Below are positions 1 to 6,254 of a stretch of 7,651 nt of DNA, piece after piece; position 1 is the first letter of the stretch; each line of letters opens with the position of its first letter. The stretch spans positions 1-7,651 of the forward strand of contig CALKBB010000294.1 in assembly GCA_937989795.1 (NCBI GenBank), given 5' to 3'. The notes under the pieces are model-generated. The model did no database searches. It worked only from the letters and a program-made list of their open reading frames with translations, and was not told the origin of the DNA. Source of the DNA: an uncultured Collinsella sp. (GTDB lineage Bacteria; Actinomycetota; Coriobacteriia; Coriobacteriales; Coriobacteriaceae). A program made the translations under genes and the position numbers.

Positions 1-1
1 C

Positions 2-55
2 AACGCCGTAGTCGAGGCCTTCTACGAACACCAAGTAGCCGATGAACTGTCCTAG
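2..55 (+). CDS. Possible C-terminal tail of a plus-strand gene (partial)
   Basis: An open frame enters from the left edge and reads 17 sense codons to a TAG at 53-55. The predicted end is NAVVEAFYEHQVADELS, and the codons (GCC, GTC, GAG, TTC, TAC, CAC, CTG) match the GC-rich usage of the real genes here. The stop overlaps the stop of the convergent minus-strand gene in a shared CTAG. The piece is too short to assign a family, and it could be chance open sequence. Only the sequence left of the window would settle it. Confidence 0.35.
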   Translation, partial: NAVVEAFYEHQVADELS

Positions 56-1371
56 CAAACTTGGGTTTTGCCAATCATGATGTTGAGGATTTCGACGTCG
101 GTATCCTTCATGCCCACGCGGCCCACGTAGCCCATGCTGGCGATTGTCTGCTCGACGGTATCCTGGATCAAGCCCTCGCCGGCACGGAAGCCGCGGCCCT
201 GCATGGCCATATCATGGCCCAGAATCGCCGCATCGACGGCAGCGGAAATCTTGGCGGCACAGCTTGCCTTGGCGCCATCGCACACGATGCCGCCCACGTT
301 GCCGAGCGTGTTCGAAACCGTCGCGCCAATCTGCTCGCGCGTGCCACCGCACAGCCAGGTAATCGCGGCGCCGGCGCCGCACGCGGCGCAAATAGCACCG
401 CAAAACGCCGAGAGCGCACCGATATAGCTCTTGATATGCACGGCGATAAGATCGGACAGCATCACGGCGCGCACCAGGCGATCGTGGTCGCAGCGCAGGT
501 AATCGGCATACTCCATAACGGGCAATGCACAGGTAATGCCCTGGTTGCCCGAACCGCACACAATGGCGACCGGCAGCGCGCAGCCGTTCATGCGGGCGTC
601 GGACCCGGCGGCTGCACGGGCACGGGCACGGCAGGCGACGTCATCGGCACGAGCACCCAGCAGCGTACGGCCCACTTCGGCACCCCAAGCGTGCGCCAGG
701 CCCTCGGCGCTGATCGCGCCGTTCAGCTCAATCTGACGCTCAACGGCAGCGCGGGCGCCCTCAATGTCGCCGTCCTCGATAAAGTCGATGATTGACTCAA
801 TCGACATGGGCGTATCGGCGTTATCCGCCGCGCGCTCGGCCACCACGCGCTCGGCGCAGGCGGCACACTCCCCCGCCGACTTGCCGCATACCGGAATACC
901 GTCGAGCGTATGGCACGTGACATTGGTATGGTGATCGGTAATCTCGACGACCGCGGTATGGTCCCCGGCCGTGGCAGTCACCTTGATGTAGAGGTTGGGC
1001 ACACCCTCGACAAGCGACACATCGCAGTAGCCGGCGTCAGCGAGGAGCTCGGCCACGCGCGCACGGTCTTTATCGTCAACGCTCTCGAGCACCTCGAGCG
1101 CGCTCTTGGCGTCGCCGCCCACGGCACCCAGCACGGCCGCCGCTTCAATACCGTGCATGCCGCCCGAGTTGGGCACGGTCACGCTCTTAACGTTCTTGAT
1201 GATGTTGCCCGAGCAGGCAACGTCCATATGATCGGGTTCGCAACCGAGCGTCTGGCTCGCCAACGCCGCTGCATAGGCAACGGCAATGGGCTCGGTGCAG
1301 CCGAGCGCGCAGACAAGCTCGCGGTTCAAAACATCGCAAAACGCGGCATCGCGAAGAGAATCGGCAGGCAT
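52..1371 (-). CDS. L-cysteine desulfidase family protein (UPF0597 / CyuA-YhaM / CdsB-like)
   Basis: A 439-residue protein of the usual length for this family, whose characterised members break L-cysteine into pyruvate, ammonia and sulfide using a [4Fe-4S] cluster. It is cytoplasmic, with no signal peptide or membrane segment. Seen in the sequence: ALGCTEPIA (residues 22-30, Cys25), SGNIIKNV (54-61), GSGNQGITC (273-281, Cys281), and Cys324 and Cys331 in the stretch after the conserved HIKSYIG (312-318). This matches the family's cluster/catalytic cysteine set (Cys25, 282, 322, 329 in the Methanocaldococcus enzyme), including the 7-residue gap between the last two. The Gly-rich TLGNVGGIVCDGAK (355-368) is also typical. 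The ATG at 1369-1371 is preceded by AGGAG at a 7-base spacing, which fixes the start. It is divergent from rpiB with no evident functional link. Some databases call such proteins serine dehydratase alpha family; cysteine is the better-supported substrate, but specificity is not proven here. Confidence 0.9.
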   Translation of the reverse strand: MPADSLRDAAFCDVLNRELVCALGCTEPIAVAYAAALASQTLGCEPDHMDVACSGNIIKNVKSVTVPNSGGMHGIEAAAVLGAVGGDAKSALEVLESVDDKDRARVAELLADAGYCDVSLVEGVPNLYIKVTATAGDHTAVVEITDHHTNVTCHTLDGIPVCGKSAGECAACAERVVAERAADNADTPMSIESIIDFIEDGDIEGARAAVERQIELNGAISAEGLAHAWGAEVGRTLLGARADDVACRARARAAAGSDARMNGCALPVAIVCGSGNQGITCALPVMEYADYLRCDHDRLVRAVMLSDLIAVHIKSYIGALSAFCGAICAACGAGAAITWLCGGTREQIGATVSNTLGNVGGIVCDGAKASCAAKISAAVDAAILGHDMAMQGRGFRAGEGLIQDTVEQTIASMGYVGRVGMKDTDVEILNIMIGKTQVC

Positions 1372-1542
1372 AGGTATCTCCTACTTATATAACGGGCTGG
1401 GCTCTCATTAATAGTTAGCTCTTTTATTTGATAACAATGCATCAAAAACCGCAACCATGGTTCCGGCGGACGGCGCTCAAGCACAAACTGACAGCATTCA
1501 TTCATGAGAAGCCGGTCTTGTTGCATGCTAAAGCATTTGAAC

Positions 1543-1561
1543 AAAAAACGCCCGAGCGTTT
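1543..1561 (-). terminator. Possible minus-strand intrinsic terminator in the spacer upstream of rpiB
   Basis: On the minus strand AAACGC-TCGG-GCGTTT forms a 6-bp hairpin with a tetraloop, running into a run of six T (three inside the stem). This is the shape of a small intrinsic terminator. No minus-strand gene sits just to its right, so it may stop antisense transcripts from the rpiB region, or simply be a hairpin in the rpiB 5' leader or promoter region. The rest of the spacer (1372-1643) shows no convincing gene or clear promoter pair. Confidence 0.3.
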
Positions 1562-1643
1562 ACGCAAAAGTCGCGCTATCATGCAGTCGAAAGCGGTAAA
1601 CACCTTTAGCATTTGCGCCGCACAGAACAGAGAGGAACCATCT

Positions 1644-2111
1644 ATGAAGATCGGTATCGGTAACGACCACGCCGCCGTCGAGCTCAAGAACATCATCTCC
1701 GAGCACCTGAAGGAGCGCGGCTGCGAGGTCGTGAACTTTGGCACCGACACCTCCGAGAGCTTCGACTACCCCATCGCCGGCTACAAGGTGGGTAAGGCCG
1801 TTGCCAACGGCGATGTCGACCTAGGCATCCTGATCTGTGGCACCGGTGTCGGGATTAGCCTGGCTGCCAACAAGGTCGAGGGCGTACGCGCCGTCGTGTG
1901 CTCCGAGCCCTTCAGCGCCAAGCTCTCCCGCATGCACAACAACACCAACGTGCTCGCCTTTGGCGCCCGCGTCGTGGGCTCCGAGCTCGCCAAGATGATC
2001 GTCGACGAGTGGCTCGACGCCGAGTTTGAGGGCGGCCGCCACGAGCGTCGCGTCAATCTCCTCAACGAGATCGACCAGACCCGTGGACTCAAGGTCGTCG
2101 ACGAGGCTTAA
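1644..2111 (+). CDS. rpiB: Ribose-5-phosphate isomerase B (RpiB/LacAB family)
   Basis: A 155-residue sugar-phosphate isomerase that interconverts ribose 5-phosphate and ribulose 5-phosphate in the non-oxidative pentose phosphate pathway; a soluble, usually dimeric enzyme. Visible family features: N-terminal MKIGIGNDHAA with Asp8 and His9 of the phosphate/substrate site, NFGTDTSESFDYP (31-43), the anion-hole and catalytic CGTGVGIS (65-72, Cys65), the HNNTNVLAFGAR helix region (98-109, His98), and GRHERRV (131-137) with the phosphate-binding arginines. The length is normal. The frame stays open about 70 codons upstream, but that extension has no family similarity; the ATG at 1644 is preceded by GAGAGGAACC and begins exactly where the family begins. 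All eight Arg codons are CGC or CGT. It is followed by its own terminator and converges on ndk. Allose-6-phosphate or galactose-6-phosphate isomerases are close relatives, but no sugar-catabolic neighbours are present. Confidence 0.94.
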   Translation: MKIGIGNDHAAVELKNIISEHLKERGCEVVNFGTDTSESFDYPIAGYKVGKAVANGDVDLGILICGTGVGISLAANKVEGVRAVVCSEPFSAKLSRMHNNTNVLAFGARVVGSELAKMIVDEWLDAEFEGGRHERRVNLLNEIDQTRGLKVVDEA

Positions 2112-2139
2112 AGACCTACAAAGCCATACGCTAACGCCG

Positions 2140-2177
2140 GCCCCCGCCCGGAAGAAACATCCGGACGGGGGCTCTTT
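2140..2177 (+). terminator. rpiB transcription terminator
   Basis: A 12-bp GC-rich inverted repeat (2140-2151 with 2161-2172) closes a 9-base loop and has a single C/A mismatch on the plus strand. It is followed by TCTTT. It starts 28 bases after the rpiB stop. On the minus strand the mismatch becomes a G-U pair, so the structure may also act on antisense transcripts. Confidence 0.7.
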
Positions 2178-2210
2178 AGTAGATTTCTAGGCGTTTACCA
2201 AAAATCTACT
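2178..2210. repeat. 9-bp inverted repeat between two opposing terminators
   Basis: AGTAGATTT (2178-2186) and AAATCTACT (2202-2210) are perfect reverse complements around a 15-base loop. The element is AT-rich, unlike the GC-rich terminator stems on either side, and sits exactly between the rpiB and ndk terminators. Its role is unknown; a protein-binding palindrome or a remnant of a dispersed intergenic repeat are both possible. Confidence 0.5.
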
Positions 2211-2212
2211 GG

Positions 2213-2250
2213 AATAAAAAGGGCGCCGCGGATGGAGTTCCGCGGCGCCC
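2213..2250 (-). terminator. ndk transcription terminator
   Basis: A perfect 12-bp GC-rich stem (2221-2232 with 2239-2250) with a 6-base loop, read on the minus strand, is followed directly by TTTTTATTCC. It lies 38 bases past the ndk stop. This is a textbook intrinsic terminator. Confidence 0.85.
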
Positions 2251-2288
2251 AAGCCACACGCTAACAGCTTTAAGGAGTCAAAGCTGGT

Positions 2289-2693
2289 TTAGCCAAAGAA
2301 GCGCTTGATCTCGATCTCGGCGTTCTCCAAGCAGTCGGAGCCGTGAATCACGTTAGCGTTGACATCGACAGCGAAGTCGCCGCGAATGGTGCCGGGGGCA
2401 GCATCAAGCGGGTTGGTAGCGCCCATAAGGGTGCGCATCTTGGAGACCGCGGAGAGACCGGAAACGACCATCTTGACGACCGGACCGCTCGTCATAAAGT
2501 CACAAAGACCGCCAAAGAAGGGCTTGTCGGCCAGATGGGCGTAGTGCTCCTCGACGGTAGCACGCTCGAGCGTGGTCATCTCCATGCGCTCGATGACAAG
2601 GCCGCTGCGCTCAATGCGAGCAACGATCTCGCCGATCTTGCGGTCGCGCACGGCGTCGGGCTTAATCATGATGAAGGTCTTCTCGATAGCCAT
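2289..2693 (-). CDS. ndk: Nucleoside diphosphate kinase
   Basis: A 134-residue enzyme that moves the gamma phosphate from ATP to other nucleoside diphosphates through a phosphohistidine, keeping NTP and dNTP pools balanced in the cytoplasm. Seen here: TFIMIKPDAV (6-15, Lys11), the SG-PVV segment (69-73), GATNPLDAAPGTIRGDFA (91-108, Arg104) and the active-site NVIHGSD (114-120) with the phosphorylated His117. It ends in RFFG. Length is standard for the bacterial family. The open frame extends 14 codons upstream, but the ATG at 2691-2693 has GAAAGG 8 bases ahead and gives the canonical N terminus, so it is the start. It appears to be a single-gene unit with its own promoter and terminator, downstream of argH on the same strand but separated from it by a terminator. 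Confidence 0.96.
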   Translation of the reverse strand: MAIEKTFIMIKPDAVRDRKIGEIVARIERSGLVIERMEMTTLERATVEEHYAHLADKPFFGGLCDFMTSGPVVKMVVSGLSAVSKMRTLMGATNPLDAAPGTIRGDFAVDVNANVIHGSDCLENAEIEIKRFFG

Positions 2694-2756
2694 AAGGTAG
2701 CCTTTCAAGTAGGTTCGCGCGTGCCCAAGTCCCATTCCGGCACCCGCCTGGACTGC

Positions 2757-2784
2757 ATCGTAACAGAGTTTTAGCTGCAGTTAA
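2757..2784 (-). promoter_or_regulatory. Putative ndk promoter
   Basis: On the minus strand TTAACT (2784-2779; 4 of 6 to TTGACA) and TACGAT (2762-2757; 4 of 6 to TATAAT) are spaced by 16 bases. This would give a leader of roughly 55-60 bases before the ndk ATG. The match is moderate and the call rests on position. Confidence 0.35.
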
Positions 2785-2990
2785 ACAAAAAGCTGTTTAT
2801 TGAAACGTTGCAATTTATTAAAGCGCTCCATATGTGTCACTTCTGTTTCGAAGCCCGATTAGAGTACCATCCGACCGCCCATCAACCGCGCCGAACAGAG
2901 CAGGCGGTCGGTTGCCGCCCGCGAACGTATCCCCTTCACAACCTGCCCAAAGGTCCTACAGAAGTTCTCGACAAGCCCCTCCCCCATAGC
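2785..2990. other. Gene-free spacer with alternative hairpins between argH and ndk
   Basis: No credible gene was found here on either strand. It holds a perfect 9-bp inverted repeat, CCGACCGCC (2871-2879) with GGCGGTCGG (2903-2911). The right arm can instead pair locally: GGCGG (2903-2907) with CCGCC (2915-2919), so the two folds exclude each other. The part next to the ndk promoter (2785-2860) is AT-rich. Orientation and function are unknown; an unrecognised structured RNA or an operator are possible. Confidence 0.4.
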
Positions 2991-3026
2991 AACAAAATAC
3001 GGACGCCCACATCAGCAGGCGCCCGT
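2991..3026 (-). terminator. argH transcription terminator
   Basis: Read on the minus strand, ACGGGCGCC pairs with GGCGTCCGT (3026-3018 with 3007-2999), giving 9 bp with one G-U pair around a 10-base loop. It is followed by ATTTTGTT and lies about 50 bases after the argH stop. It separates argH from ndk. Confidence 0.7.
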
Positions 3027-3077
3027 AAAGCGAAAACGATTTATCAATAAATGGCCAAAGCAGCTTCAACTAAACCC

Positions 3078-4508
3078 TTACTTTGCCCCGTGGCCCATCT
3101 CGACGACCTTGGTCAGCGATCCAAGCACGCCTTCATCGTCGACGAGTTGTGCCTGGGCACGCTGCAGCTGCACGGCAACGGCGGCAGGGGCGGTACCGCC
3201 CTCGGTTGTGCGTGCAGCGACAATCGACGGGATGTCGAGCGCCTCGGTAATGTCGTGCTCAAAGAGCGGGCTTGCCTCCTGGAACACCTCAAACGGCAGG
3301 TCCTCAAGATTGCAGCCGCGCTTCTCGCACATCAGGACCAAATGGCCCACCACGGCGTGTGCCTCGCGGAACGGCAGGCCACGCTTGGCCAGGTAATCGG
3401 CAACATCGGTGGCGGCAAGGTGTCCCACGCCGCACTCGCGCGCCATGGCATCCTCGTTGACGGTCCAGGTCGAAATCATACCGGCCATAACGGACAGACA
3501 CTGCATGAGCGTATGGGCGGTATCGAGCGCACCCTCCTTGTCCTCCTGCAAGTCCTTGTTATAAGCAAGCGGCAGGCCCTTCATGGTCACGAGCAGCTGC
3601 ACCAAGTTGCCATACACACGGCCGCTCTTGCCGCGGATAAGCTCGGCAAAGTCGGGATTCTTCTTCTGCGGCATGATGGACGAGCCGGTGGAGTACGAGT
3701 CGGAAAGCGTGATAAAGCCAAATTCGGAGCTCGACCACAGCACGATCTCCTCGGAAAGACGCGACAAGTGCATCGCCATGACGGAGCCGGCGTAATGCAG
3801 GTCGAGGAGGAAATCACGGTCGGAAACCGCATCGAGCGAGTTGGGGATCACGCCCGCAAAGCCAAGTTCGGCAGCCGTCATCTGGCGATCGAGCGGATAG
3901 CTCGTACCGGCAAGCGCGGCAGCACCAAGCGGGCAGTTGTCGGCGGCATCAAAGGCGGCCTTCAGGCGTGTAAAGTCGCGCGCGAACATCCAAGAATACG
4001 CCAGTAGATGATGCGACAGCAGCACGGGCTGAGCATGCTGCATGTGCGTGTAGCCCGGCAGAATCACCTTGTCGTACTGTTTGGCCGCATCCACCAGCAC
4101 ATGGCGCAGCTCAAGATTGGCCTCCATGAGCTCCTTGGCCAGCGCCTTGACGCCCAGGCGCGTATCGGTCGCAACTTGGTCGTTGCGCGAACGCCCGGTA
4201 TGCAGGCGCTTACCGGCCTCGCCGATACGGCGCGTCAGCTCGCTCTCGATGGACATATGAATGTCCTCATCGTTGATGTCGAAGGTGAAGTTGCCGGCAT
4301 CGATATCCTGTTCGATTGCGGTCAGACCCTCGGCAATCGCCTGCTCGTCCCCGGCGCTGATAATGCCCTGGGCGGCCAGCATCTTGGCATGTGCCTTAGA
4401 TCCGGCGATATCCTGCTTATAGAGATGTTTGTCGACCGGCAACGACGCGCCAAACTCCTGCGTGACCTCGGCCACGCCTGCCTCAAAACGACCGCCCCAA
4501 AGAGCCAT
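3078..4508 (-). CDS. argH: Argininosuccinate lyase
   Basis: A 476-residue lyase of the fumarase/aspartase superfamily. It performs the last step of arginine synthesis, splitting argininosuccinate into arginine and fumarate; the enzyme is a cytoplasmic homotetramer with active sites made from three subunits. Visible motifs: N-terminal WGGRF (4-8), DEDIHMSIE (80-88), TGRSRNDQ (104-111), the catalytic-histidine region YTHMQHAQP (153-161, His155), and the mobile-loop signature GSSIMPQKKNP (275-285) carrying the catalytic serine, followed by QEDKE (321-325). Length is normal, with no fused acetyltransferase domain. The frame is open to an upstream TTG, but the ATG at 4506-4508 has GGAGAAAGGAG about 8 bases ahead and gives the family N terminus. 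It follows argG and a small ORF on the same strand, so co-transcription is possible, although hairpins lie between them. Confidence 0.96.
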   Translation of the reverse strand: MALWGGRFEAGVAEVTQEFGASLPVDKHLYKQDIAGSKAHAKMLAAQGIISAGDEQAIAEGLTAIEQDIDAGNFTFDINDEDIHMSIESELTRRIGEAGKRLHTGRSRNDQVATDTRLGVKALAKELMEANLELRHVLVDAAKQYDKVILPGYTHMQHAQPVLLSHHLLAYSWMFARDFTRLKAAFDAADNCPLGAAALAGTSYPLDRQMTAAELGFAGVIPNSLDAVSDRDFLLDLHYAGSVMAMHLSRLSEEIVLWSSSEFGFITLSDSYSTGSSIMPQKKNPDFAELIRGKSGRVYGNLVQLLVTMKGLPLAYNKDLQEDKEGALDTAHTLMQCLSVMAGMISTWTVNEDAMARECGVGHLAATDVADYLAKRGLPFREAHAVVGHLVLMCEKRGCNLEDLPFEVFQEASPLFEHDITEALDIPSIVAARTTEGGTAPAAVAVQLQRAQAQLVDDEGVLGSLTKVVEMGHGAK

Positions 4509-4600
4509 GGAACCGTCTCCTTTCTCCAAATACCAAAACAAGCGTCCAAAGCAATGTGCCCTGTCGCTAAAGCGATTTATCAACCGCTAGTTTTACACAC

Positions 4601-4617
4601 TCCCGCCGTGCGCGGGA
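4601..4617 (-). other. Hairpin between the small ORF and argH
   Basis: TCCCGC (4601-4606) and GCGGGA (4612-4617) form a 6-bp GC-rich stem with a 5-base loop, just after the stop of the 56-codon ORF. On the minus strand it is followed by GTGTGTAAAAC rather than a T run, so it is a poor intrinsic terminator. It may be an mRNA processing or stability element. No clear argH promoter was found in 4509-4600. Confidence 0.35.
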
Positions 4618-4625
4618 CCATGTAG

Positions 4626-4796
4626 CTAATTTGCAAAGAAGTGACGCACCATGCATTTGGCGCCCAACGTTTCCCTCCGGATGTTGCCCTGCGAACCATC
4701 GATCCAGGCCTTCAGGCTCATAGGGACGTCCTCGACCTTTGCAGCATCGATCTCGGGCGCGAGGGCAAGTAAAGCATGCGCAATAGCATTGAACAT
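4626..4796 (-). CDS. Hypothetical small protein (56 aa) between argG and argH
   Basis: I do not recognise this protein. The ORF has 56 codons from an ATG at 4794-4796 to a TAG at 4626-4628. Evidence that it is translated: AGGAG sits about 8 bases before the ATG on the minus strand, and the codons (GCC, CTC, GAG, ATC, AAG, GAC) resemble the neighbouring genes. The sequence starts MFNAIAHALLALAPEIDAAK. A short hydrophobic patch (residues 4-13) is followed by an acidic then basic region and a Cys/His/Phe-containing tail (KCMVRHFFAN). There is no clear signal peptide or membrane helix. It lies on the arg strand, 231 bases after argG and 117 bases before argH. It could be a small regulator or partner in the arginine block, a truncated remnant, or unrelated. 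The overlapping longer frames on the same strand have no comparable ribosome binding site. Confidence 0.6.
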   Translation of the reverse strand: MFNAIAHALLALAPEIDAAKVEDVPMSLKAWIDGSQGNIRRETLGAKCMVRHFFAN

Positions 4797-4845
4797 AATG
4801 GATACTCCTCATAAATAGGCGCAGAGCCGCCAAATTGATAGAAGG

Positions 4846-4873
4846 AGCCCCGCCGGACAACCCCGGCGGGGCT
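4846..4873 (-). terminator. Strong hairpin after argG, probable terminator
   Basis: A perfect 11-bp GC-rich stem (4846-4856 with 4863-4873) with a 6-base loop. On the minus strand it is followed by CCTTCTATCAATTT, a weak T-rich tail. It could end argG transcripts or act as a partial terminator before the 56-codon ORF. A weaker 7-bp hairpin (4989-4995 with 5001-5007, one G-U pair) lies closer to the argG stop. The remaining bases of 4874-5027 show no gene. Confidence 0.45.
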
Positions 4874-5027
4874 CGGACTCAGCCGCAGACGCGGCATCAT
4901 ATATGCGGGCGGAACGTAGGGGCCACCGATGTTAAGAAGTGTCAGCAAGCATAACGAAAGGTAGGGACCCCGTGCGCCCGTTATGTATCACGCGGATGGG
5001 CCGCGCGAATACCGAGGAAAGGAGGCG

Positions 5028-6254
5028 CTAGGCCTGGGCAGCAGCAGAGCTGGGGCCCTGGACCTTTGCCCACGTCTTGAGCGACAGCGTATCGATCTCG
5101 ATAAAGCCAGCACTGGCCTTCTCGTCAAACGTGGTGTCGCGGTCGTAGGTAGCCAGACCGTAGTCGTAGAGGCTGAAGGGGCTCTTGCGGCCGACGACAT
5201 GGCAGTTGCCCTTAAAGAACTTCAGGCGGACGGTGCCGGTCACGAACTTCTGGGTGTCGGCCATAAAGGCGTCGAGCGCGTTTTTGAGCGGGCTGTACCA
5301 CTGGCCGTTGTACACGGCGGTGGCCCAATCCTGCTCGAGCTTAATCTTGGTCTTGAGCAGGTCGCCCTCGACGCAAATGTCCTCGAGCGCCTTGTGGGCG
5401 GTGATGAGTGTCAGGGCGCCGGGAACCTCATAGCACTCGCGGCTCTTAAGGCCCACCAGGCGATCCTCGACCAGATCGAGACGGCCAAAGCCATTGTCGC
5501 CGGAGATCTTGTTGAGGGCGATGACGATCTCGGAGAGTTTCATCTTCTTGCCGTCGACGGCGACGGGCTTGCCGGCCTCAAACTCAATCTCGGTGTAGGT
5601 CGGGGTGTCCGGGGTGTCCTCGGGATTCTTGGTCATAACCCAGGCGTCGTCGAGCGGCTCGTTCCAGGGATCCTCAAGGTGGCCGCACTCAATGGCACGA
5701 CCCCACAGGTTGTCGTCGATGGAGTAGGGGTTGTCGTTGGCACCCTCGGGAACCGGCACGTTGTGGGCGTGGGCATAGGCGACCTCGTCGGGGCGACACT
5801 TCAGATCCCACTCGCGCACCGGGGCGATAACCTTGAGCTCAGGGTCGAGGGCCTTGACGGCGGCCTCAAAACGGACCTGGTCGTTACCCTTGCCGGTGCA
5901 GCCGTGGGCGACGTAGGTCGCGCCAAACTCGTGGGCGACCTCAACAAGCTTCTTGGCAAGCAGCGGGCGAGACAGGGCGGAGAGCAGCGGGTACTTGTTC
6001 TCGTACATGGAATTTGCGGCGATGGCCTTAGTCAGGAACTCATCGGAGAACTCGTCGCGCAGGTCGAGCACCTGGCAATCGAGAACGCCCAGGTCGAGCG
6101 CTTTCTGCTTCTTGGCATCCAGGCCGGTCTCCTCCTGGCCCACGTTGCCGCAGACGCAAACGACATCGAGATTCTTCTCGTCCTGGAGCCACTTGACACA
6201 TACGGATGTATCAAGACCACCGGAATATGCGAGAACGACTTTTTCCTTGCTCAT
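5028..6254 (-). CDS. argG: Argininosuccinate synthase
   Basis: A 408-residue ligase that joins citrulline and aspartate with ATP to make argininosuccinate, the next-to-last step of arginine synthesis; a cytoplasmic homotetramer. Seen in order: the N-type ATP pyrophosphatase P-loop AYSGGLDTS (9-17), HGCTGKGNDQVRFE (117-130), YSIDDNLWGR (177-186) followed by ECGHLEDP (189-196), and GRKSPFSLYDYGLATY (355-370). Length is typical of the family. The frame is open 17 codons upstream, but the ATG at 6252-6254 is preceded by GAAAGGA about 7 bases away and gives the standard N terminus MSKEKVVLAYSGG. All 12 Arg codons are CGC or CGT. It is the first biosynthetic gene of the arginine block here. It is preceded by a 206-base structured leader and an Arg-rich 24-codon ORF, which suggests control by arginyl-tRNA supply, and possibly by ArgR. 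Confidence 0.97.
   Translation of the reverse strand: MSKEKVVLAYSGGLDTSVCVKWLQDEKNLDVVCVCGNVGQEETGLDAKKQKALDLGVLDCQVLDLRDEFSDEFLTKAIAANSMYENKYPLLSALSRPLLAKKLVEVAHEFGATYVAHGCTGKGNDQVRFEAAVKALDPELKVIAPVREWDLKCRPDEVAYAHAHNVPVPEGANDNPYSIDDNLWGRAIECGHLEDPWNEPLDDAWVMTKNPEDTPDTPTYTEIEFEAGKPVAVDGKKMKLSEIVIALNKISGDNGFGRLDLVEDRLVGLKSRECYEVPGALTLITAHKALEDICVEGDLLKTKIKLEQDWATAVYNGQWYSPLKNALDAFMADTQKFVTGTVRLKFFKGNCHVVGRKSPFSLYDYGLATYDRDTTFDEKASAGFIEIDTLSLKTWAKVQGPSSAAAQA

Noticed and set aside
1428..1643. 72-codon N-terminal extension of rpiB, or a separate small gene
   Set aside because: The family N terminus and ribosome binding site both place the start at 1644; the upstream part has no ribosome binding site and reads as intergenic sequence.
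2178..2192. AGTAGATTTCTAG as a Cas12a-type repeat fragment
   Set aside because: The similarity is superficial, there is a single copy and no spacer-repeat pattern.
2781..2831. 16-codon minus-strand ORF (MERFNKLQRFNKQLFV) before ndk, as a possible leader peptide
   Set aside because: No ribosome binding site precedes the ATG and no single amino acid fits a link to ndk. It also overlaps the proposed ndk -35 box.
2808..3050. 80-codon plus-strand frame from TTG in the argH-ndk spacer
   Set aside because: It has no ribosome binding site and no recognisable protein, and it runs antisense through the argH terminator.
4509..4583. 25-residue N-terminal extension of argH from a TTG
   Set aside because: The strong ribosome binding site lies inside the extension, directly before the ATG at 4508, and the family begins there.
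4718..4948. 76-codon minus-strand frame overlapping the 56-codon ORF
   Set aside because: No ribosome binding site, and it reads through the GC-rich hairpin. The 56-codon frame has much better translation signals.
4959..4980. Plus-strand segment loosely resembling a T-box AGGGTGGNACCGCG motif
   Set aside because: The match is poor, no specifier stem is evident, and no plus-strand gene lies downstream.
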